64,000 bases of DNA from Cyrtodaria siliqua (lineage: Eukaryota > Mollusca > Bivalvia > Adapedonta > Hiatellidae), in NCBI GenBank assembly GCA_037043455.1, contig JAWPHD010000285.1:62001-126000 (forward strand), given 5' to 3'. The notes beneath the pieces were generated by a model, which was given only the letters and a program-made list of their open reading frames with translations, searched no databases and had not been told where the DNA came from. The position numbers were made by a program, and so were the translations under genes. Each line of letters opens with the position of its first letter. The first letter of the stretch is position 1. Positions 56,619-64,000 of this stretch are shown here, piece by piece.

Positions 56619-57040
56619 TACACTTCTCAAAACTGCTAACTACACCGCTACGTTTTGGGTTATATATATCGATGGGTTGAATGTTTTTCAATAAAATAAA
56701 AAGGAAATACCAATTCAATCATTTTACATCATTTCATTTTATTTTTTTCATGGGCAATGCTAGAACTAAACCACAATAAGCAATTACAAACGACCCATGT
56801 AAACACTAAAGTCACACTTTTCATTTCTTGTTCATAAAAGTGTGACTTTAGTGTTTACATGGGTCGTTTGTAATTGCTTATTGTGGTTTAGTTCTAGCAT
56901 TGCCCATGAAAAAAATAAAATGAAATGATGTAAAAATGATTGAATTGGTATTTCCTTTTTATTTTATTGAAAAACATTCAACCCATCGATATATATAACC
57001 CAAAACGTAAGCGGTGTAGTTAGCAGTTTTGAGAAGTGTA
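56619..57040. mobile_element. 422-bp near-perfect palindrome (foldback/MITE)
   Basis: Arms 56619-56821 (203 nt) and 56836-57040 (205 nt) are inverted copies, differing only by two single-base length changes that I can see, around a 14-nt loop. Ends are TACACTTCTCAAAACTGCTA and its inverse, so the termini fit TA target duplication as for mariner-type MITEs. No ORF. Confidence 0.93.
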
Positions 57041-57732
57041 GTTATGACGATTGATTTCCCTCTCAGCTCTGTGCCCCACTCCTAATATGTTTTTTATACT
57101 AACAACCCAGATAACAGCAATACTCTGTCCTGGTGTTAAAGTCATATACTAATGTATATGTGCAGATTAAATGTATATATATTTTCACGGGTTCTTAAAA
57201 TTCCCGAGATTAAAACGCGTACAAATATTTCAAAACGTTCACGATCCAGTTTTGGGATTTAGCTTGGCTTGTTAAAGCTGTTGGTATTGTGTCTATAAAG
57301 TTTGGATTTTCAAAATATGAAAGTTATATATACGGTCTACATTTATTGTCAAATTAACCTGTCGATGGCTGAATATGAAATTTAATATTTTATTTGCAAA
57401 CTATCTCGGTCATAAAAAAGACATGTGGACACATTCAAAACCTATCCATAGAAGCATCAAAGTCATGGGTCTTGAATTAGTTTAAGAATACTTTATTATA
57501 AACTGTCCATATCATTTATGACACCCCATCTCATACCCCCTCCGTGCAATACAAGGTCGTAAACGTGGCCATATCTGACACCCCATCTCACACAGACCTC
57601 CTTGTTATAGGAGCCGTGTTTGTCAGTTGATCGTCTACATGCCCTCTTGGGCATTTTGTTTTGTGTGACAGTACAAAAGCGGGGAATTCGTGTCCCGTTG
57701 ACACATTTTCTATATGTTTAAGTATATATACA

Positions 57733-57775
<43 letters not shown>

Positions 57776-58379
57776 CATAAAATCTGGGTTGCTAATTTAG
57801 AATTCTTCTTTATGTAATACAGTTGCACTCCTGGGGAATCTGTACGCATTGAGTACAGATTAGTGTATTAGAACGAAAGATAGTGTTGCGTGGTTTAATA
57901 TTGATAATCTTATATTTTCTTCATATTTATATGAGCATATGATGTTTGTTTACAGAGAGAGACACCTGGCATGGTTTATTTAAATATGCTGCAAAAACGT
58001 GTTTTGTACACCTAGGATATTACAAGATCAGCCGTACTAAAATAGGATCGATATAGCATGAAATACGGCACCATGAACTTTTTAATTGGTACGAAAGGTA
58101 GTGCATTTAACATACTAACGATTTCAGGGATATAAAGTACCACGGTGCTAATATTTTAGAGAATGGAGATGTTAAGCACCATTCTGGGATGAGTGTCGAT
58201 TACAATTGTTATGTCAACTGGTGCATTTTGTGGTTAATGACTTCCAGTTCAGTGTCGTTTTTTTTGTCAAATTCGCTTTTGAAAAAGGTCTATACAACAA
58301 GAAATGTTACCTGTAAATATTCAATGTCCACCTCCCCATCCAACCCACCCCAACCAACAGTTTAGATTCATTTGATATT
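57041..58379. other. Non-coding sequence
   Basis: (TA)n followed by a poly-T run at 57728-57776; otherwise nothing recognised. Confidence 0.4.
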
Positions 58380-58570
58380 ATACCTCTAAGTATGACATTG
58401 AGCTTTGTGGTGGGGACCCGATTCCTGCACACGCCACACCTTCTCATTGTGGTAAACATTTGTGTGAATTTTCGTGGAAATCTCTTTCAAAGTTATGGCT
58501 GAGACATGATTGTTTTGAGACACGAAAAAACGAACGAACGGTCAAACGGTCGGTTCGAATACTATAGGTT
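58380..58570 (-). repeat. Interspersed mollusc-type repeat fragment
   Basis: Shares AAAGTTATGGCTGA(A/G)ACATGATTG and an ACGAAC-rich tail with 25840-26035. Orientation of the parent element is unknown. Confidence 0.5.
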
Positions 58571-58601
58571 ATTGAATTTGTATGGCTAAATACTACTTGG
58601 A

Positions 58602-58672
58602 ACGAGTTGTTTTGGCAAAGGACGACGAGCTTGACGAGCTTGCGAGTCGTCCTGCGCCAAAACAACGAGGTA
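58602..58672. repeat. Compact hairpin, ~30-bp arms
   Basis: GTTGTTTTGGCAAAGGACGA pairs with TCGTCCTGCGCCAAAACAAC. Confidence 0.8.
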
Positions 58673-58799
58673 GCTCCTAATTACATATCACATTCAACAA
58701 GACTGATGAATGCTGTTGATATGAAATTGATGAATGCTGTTTCATTTGATTCGTATTGACGTCATTCACTCTTGCCTACAATCTCTTTAACTTTGCACC

Positions 58800-60147
58800 T
58801 TTTTTATTGTATACTTTCATATTGTTTTCGATCAATGTTAATTGTATGACTATTACTTTTCATTGTATTTGTGTTATTTTTATAGCTTTTGATGGAATTC
58901 CTATCTTGTCATTCAGTTTCAATTTGTGTGGATGATTATTTTGTGCGAAAACGACGTGGACGTCGGATGACGTCATTAAAAACATCAAGCGATTTTTCTA
59001 AAGTTTGTTTACCATTCGATATAAACGTTAAAAACTGTGGGTGAGTGACCATTTCAGTTATTTTATCAATTTCTGCGATGAAAGGTTGAAAAAAAACACG
59101 TATTTTTGTTGTTGACACTATAGGAAGGATTCCGTTATTTTATTTGAAAGTAGTTCCTTATTTCTATTTCGCGGCTCTTAGCAAGCACGAGAAAAAGTTC
59201 CGGTGCAATATCAATGTGTGCAATAACTTAGCTCAATGCAAACTAAACTGGCAATATGAAAGTATACAATAATATATGCATACCTCCCTCCTGGGTCATG
59301 AAAACATACTAGTTGATCAAAGGATATGTATCTAATAAAAAGAAAAGTTGAAGATTCAGTTACTGATAAACACGATATTTCAGTTATTTCTTTCAGAACT
59401 GTAGATGAAATTGTTCAAACATTCCTAAAATTGGATGAATTCACAGATAGTTGTTTGTTTATTTAAAGGCCCAGACTGTATGTGCAGAAATTGTCCCCAT
59501 CCAACAAAACTCAGCATGTCATTAGAAGGGGGCTAGTGTGTTACGTAACACTTCATGATCAGGGCCAATAAAACACAGTGGAGTCTCAAATTATACTGTG
59601 GGAAGCTATAATCAATCGAGTGTGGTATATTGACTTATTGCTGTACTAAAATGAAAAATCATATGTATTTGGTTGATCTGAAATAAATAAATGTGAAGAC
59701 AATCAAACATTAACACTTGTTTTAACATTTTTTATACGTTGATTTATGTTACATAATCTGTATAATCAGAGCAACACATATAGGGCTAATACAACAAACG
59801 GTCAGAATAGTCCGACAACTGTGTAGACATAGTATTGTCTACGTGTGTATGTCTTCAGTGCCTTTAAGATGCAGTCTGTTGTAATCGTTTCTAATACACA
59901 TTGTAGCGCTTGTACGTATCATAAAAGAGTGACTAGCTACTGCCGGGAATATGTTATATGTCAACATATCTATACACTCATATAATATGATGAACAATTT
60001 TGTTAAATTTATTTCTTATTCTTGTGCCTGCACCACTACAAGCATCTACACACTTTTAACTGCTTGTCTTACGTTAAACGATATTGTGCTAAAGTTTATG
60101 ACAACTCTGGAATTAAATAAAAAAAATCATGATTTGTTCTTGATAAA
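58800..60147. other. Non-coding sequence
   Basis: Nothing recognised. Confidence 0.4.
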
Positions 60148-60340
60148 AATATGCAATAAGCATCTGTAAGTATACTATATACACCTTACCAAATCACCTA
60201 ATCAAAGACAAACGTATTGCTCTCAGTCAAAAACTTTCGCTAAAAAAAAACTACATTGTTGACCTTCAACAACTGTAAAGCGTTTGATCAAGATTTCATG
60301 TTGTCTTTTATATGCATTTTATATGAGATTGATGAATGCT
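60148..60340 (+). repeat. Satellite-flanking segment, duplicated at 62178-62365
   Basis: ATGCAATAAGCATCTGTAAG through GCGTTTGATCAAGATTTCAT is more than 90% identical to the second copy. It leads directly into the satellite. Confidence 0.9.
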
Positions 60341-60745
60341 GTTTTATATGAGACTGATGAATGCTGTTTTATATGAGACTGATGAATGCTGTTTATATGA
60401 GACTGATGAATGATGTTTATATGAGACTGATGAATGCTGTTTTATATGAGACTGATGAATGCTGTTTTATATGAGACTGATGAATGCTGTTTTATATGAG
60501 ACTGATGAATGATGTTCTATATGAGACTGATGAATGATGTTTTATATGAGACTGATGAATGATGTTTATATGAGACTGATGAATGATGTTTATATGAGAC
60601 TGATGAATGCTGTTTTATATGAGACTGATGAATGCTGTTTTATATGAGACTGATGAATGCTGTTTTATATGACACTGATGAATGCTGTTTTATATGAGAC
60701 TGATGAATGATGTTTATATGAGACTGATGAATGCTGTTTTATATA
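60324..60745. repeat. ~25-bp satellite 'TATGAGACTGATGAATGCTG', block 1
   Basis: Units of 23 or 25 bp, TGTTTTATATGAGACTGATG then AATGC, alternating CTG/ATG variants. Confidence 0.95.
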
Positions 60746-61180
60746 AACTTTAAAACTTTATTATTTGATTTAACGCCTATTTCTACATACAAAGTATACA
60801 TTCAATGGCGTTGTACAATGATTAAAATACATGAAAATTAGTAAATAAAATGCATGTCATATAAAACAGATTATTACTCAGAAACAACAATTTTAAGCAT
60901 TATATCAAAGAAATTCATGGAAATAGAAACTTATATATACATGGAAGAAAAATATTATACTGCATAGAATGAAAATCCAAAGTACGCAAATACTACACAA
61001 AAATATACTGTTTCTAACTCAAATATTTTTTAAAAGAGTTGCGATAGGAATATCATAATATAGAAATCAATAATCGCTTTATTACAAACAACAGTCATAT
61101 CCCATGAAGCACACTGCTCTTAGAAAAGAGAATAATAGTCTCTGAAAAAATGAGTCTTTAATTGCTTCTTAAAAATATTA
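60746..61180. other. ~435-bp insertion dividing the satellite
   Basis: Non-satellite AT-rich sequence interrupts the array. No ORF or clear terminal repeat; type unknown. Confidence 0.5.
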
Positions 61181-62075
61181 TATGAGACTGATAAATGCTG
61201 TTTTATATGAGACTGATATATGAGACTGATGAATGATGTTTATATGAGACTGATGAATGCTGCTTATATGAGACTGATGAATGCTGTTTATATGAGACTG
61301 ATGAATGATGTTTTATATGAGACTGATAAATGATGTTTTATATGAGACTGATGAATGCTGTTTTATACGAGACTGATGAATGCTGCTTTATATGAGACTG
61401 ATGAATGATGTTTATATGAGACTGATAAATGCTGTTTTATATGAGACTGATGAATGATGTTTATATGAGACTGATGAATACTGTTTTATATGAGACTGAT
61501 GAATGATGTTTATATGAGACTGATGAATGCTGTTTTATATGAGACTAATGAATGATGTTTATATGAGACTGATGAATGCTGTTTATATGAGACTGATGAA
61601 TGATGTTTATTGAGACTGATGAATGCTGTTTATATGAGACTGATGAATGCTATTTTATATGAGACTGATGAATGCTGTTTATATGAGACTGATGCATGCT
61701 GTTTATATGATACTGATGAATGATGTTTATATGAGACTGATGCATGCTGTTTATATGAGACTGATGAATGATGTTTATATGAGACTGATGAATGATGTTT
61801 TATATGAGACGGATGAATGATGATAATATGAGACTGATGAATGTTGTTTATATGAGACTGATGAATGTATTTTATATGAGACTGATGAATGCTGTTTTAT
61901 ATGAGACTGATGAATGATGTTTATATGAGACTGATGAATGCTGTTTATATGAGACTGACGAATGTTGTTTTATATGAGACTGATGAATGCATTGTATATG
62001 AGACTGATGAATGATGTTTATACGAGACTGATGAATGCATTTAATATGAGACTGATGAATGCTGTTTATATGAAA
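61181..62075. repeat. ~25-bp satellite, block 2
   Basis: The same unit as at 60324, with more 23-bp variants and scattered point changes. Confidence 0.95.
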
Positions 62076-62348
62076 TTGATGAATGCGGTTTTATTTGATT
62101 CGGATTGACGTCATTCACTCTTGCCTACAATCTCTTTAACTTTGCACCTGAATTAAAAAAAAAGAACAAAATAAAAATATGCAATAAGCATCTGTAAGTA
62201 TACTATATACACCTTACCAAATCACCTAATCAAAGACAAACGTATTGCTCTCAGTCGAAAACTTTCGCTAAAAAACAAAACTACATTGTTGACCCGCAAC
62301 AACTGTAACGCGTTTGATCAAGATTTCATGTTGAGTCTTTTATATGCA

Positions 62349-63010
62349 TTTTATATGAGATTGATGAATGCTGTTTTATATGAGACTGATCAATGATGTT
62401 TATATGAGACTGATGCATGATGTTTTATATGAGACTGATGAATGCTGTTTTATATGAGACTGATGAATGATGTTTTATATGAGACTGATGAATGATGTTT
62501 ATATGAGACTGATGAATGTTGTTTTATATGAGAGTGATGAATGATGTTTATATGAGACTGATGAATGCTGTTTATATGAGACTGATGAATGCTATTGCTG
62601 TTTTATATGAGACTGATGATGCTGTTTTATATGAGACTGATGAATGCTGTTTTATATGAGACTGATGAATGCTGTTTTATATGAGACTGATAAATGATGT
62701 TTATATGACAATGATGAATGCTGTTTATATGAGACTGATGAATGATGTTTATATGAGACTGATGAATGATGTTTATATGAGACTGATGAATGCTGTTTTA
62801 TATGAGACTGATGAATGATGTTTATATGAGACTGATTAATGCTGTTTATATGAGACTGACACATGCTGTTTTATATGAGACTGATGAATGATGTTTATAT
62901 GAGACTGATGAATGCATTGTATATGAGACTGATGAATGCTGTTTATACGAGACTGATGAATGCATTTTATATGAGACTGATGAATGATGTTTATATGAAA
63001 TTGATGAATG
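62349..63010. repeat. ~25-bp satellite, block 3
   Basis: The same unit. Its left flank duplicates 60148-60340, and its right end (TTCGGATTGACGTCATTCAC) duplicates those at 62090 and 58745. Confidence 0.95.
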
Positions 63011-63086
63011 CTGTTTCATTTGATTCGGATTGACGTCATTCACTCTTGCCTACAATCTCTTTAACTTTGCACCTGAATTAAAAATA

Positions 63087-63800
63087 TTGAACAAAATAAA
63101 AATAAAAACTTAAACATTGTTCAATCGTTCTACCCGCGATCTTCCATACATGAACGTGATCTGTCATCTTGGTCATGGTTTGTTCGATGTGAATTATATA
63201 TTATCCGGGTTGTAGCGTGCTCGATAACGGAGATATTTTAACTCGGTTTGATCAAATTTAAAAACAAGTGACAGATTATTTGTATCGATATTTTAAAACC
63301 CTTGAACAACTTTAAACACCTGCATTATTAACATAAGAACATGAAAAGCAAAATACACGATGATTACATCAGTACAGGAATGTCAGTAGGAAGTGCAACC
63401 CAGGCATACGTAATAATTGGGAAATTTATTTTTTAAAAAAGCTTGTGATGTCTGTTTAAAGCCATTATTTATCAAGCAGGGGTTATTGCAAATACGAGGT
63501 CCTAGCACGAAGACCCACTGGAAGAATACGACAGTTACGATAACAGTTACAAAAACACGTGAGGCCACATATTTAATTGCATTCATGATGTCAAACCGTG
63601 TTTGGTAAACATCTTGAGCATAAAGAAACACATATCAAATTTAAATATTAAATAAGAGTCACGGCGGATGACCACTCCTATTGGAGAATATTATTTACTG
63701 GCAAATTCATCTTACTTCACCCGTTATATACCAAAACGTCATTGAATGGATTGCAATTTCGGCACTTCGTTCGACCAAATACAGAATTCTGGAAAATATT
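63087..63800. other. Non-coding or unassigned sequence
   Basis: A minus-strand ORF at 63383-63631 has a hydrophobic segment, but no family is recognised and it is not called as a gene. Confidence 0.35.
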
Positions 63801-63805
63801 TGTAT

Positions 63806-64000
63806 TTTAATGTACTTTGGCGAACTATGCATCCATACTATATACAGACCAAGATGTTCCAGTACCTACCGGTGTGGTGGGCTGCCCATACATCCTTACT
63901 ATGCACAGACCAAACTATTATACTACCTACCGGTGTGATGGGAGGTCCATACATCCGTACTATACACAGATCAAAATGTTCCACTGCCTATCAGTCTGAT
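63806..64000. repeat. ~64-bp tandem repeat running off the window
   Basis: About three units share CTACCGGTGTG and CATACATCCTTACTATGCAC. It continues past the window end. Confidence 0.85.

Noticed and set aside
60324..63010. CTGATGA in every satellite unit, suggesting hammerhead ribozymes or C/D snoRNA boxes
   Set aside because: No paired GAAA core and no stem II or stem I/III complementarity around it; the C/D box spacing is wrong. The motif is a coincidence of the unit.

Overview
The window looks like nuclear DNA of an animal, most likely a mollusc and probably a bivalve. It is AT-rich, carries a spliced axonemal gene, and is crowded with tRNA-derived SINEs, short inverted-repeat (MITE-like) elements, minisatellites, a Polinton/Maverick and a Penelope-like retroelement remnant. 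The species assignment is inference, because no rRNA, mitochondrial or housekeeping marker is present.

Host gene, minus strand, at least 42380 down to 3926. Twelve exons can be read with good splice signals. The first seven form an uninterrupted chain in correct phase. They encode immunoglobulin-like (ASH/MSP-type) segments resembling CFAP74, a protein of the ciliary central-pair apparatus. One exon carries an in-frame TGA at 38090-38092, one has no recognisable 3' splice site, and phase mismatches show that at least two exons are missing or unseen. The copy is therefore a decayed gene, a nonsense allele or an assembly with errors.

The introns of this gene are the most unusual part of the window. 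Several consist almost wholly of tandem arrays, and at least three arrays are built from the exon-intron junction itself. A 71-bp array of about 32 units repeats an exon 3' end plus its splice donor, a 61-bp triplication does the same at another exon, and about 190-bp units repeat an exon start plus its acceptor. A fourth array derives from sequence next to a donor.

Polinton/Maverick, about 4428-14435, lies inside an intron of the host gene. It keeps a coiled-coil/membrane protein, a major capsid-like protein, a packaging ATPase, four small structural-type ORFs, a 75-aa protein, a DDE integrase, a protein-primed family B DNA polymerase and a small zinc-binding protein. It is dead: there are three in-frame TGAs, one TAG, at least three frameshifts, a catalytic Asp replaced by Ala, and probable truncation at the left end. 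I see no adenain-type protease and no terminal inverted repeats.

14.4-42 kb: exons separated by minisatellites, SINEs and several foldback or TIR elements. 42.6-47 kb: generic mollusc repeats and a Penelope-like reverse transcriptase pseudogene between short direct repeats. 47-64 kb: no convincing gene; SINEs, a 422-bp near-perfect palindrome, three compact hairpins, a 70-bp minisatellite and a large multi-block satellite of about 25-bp units.
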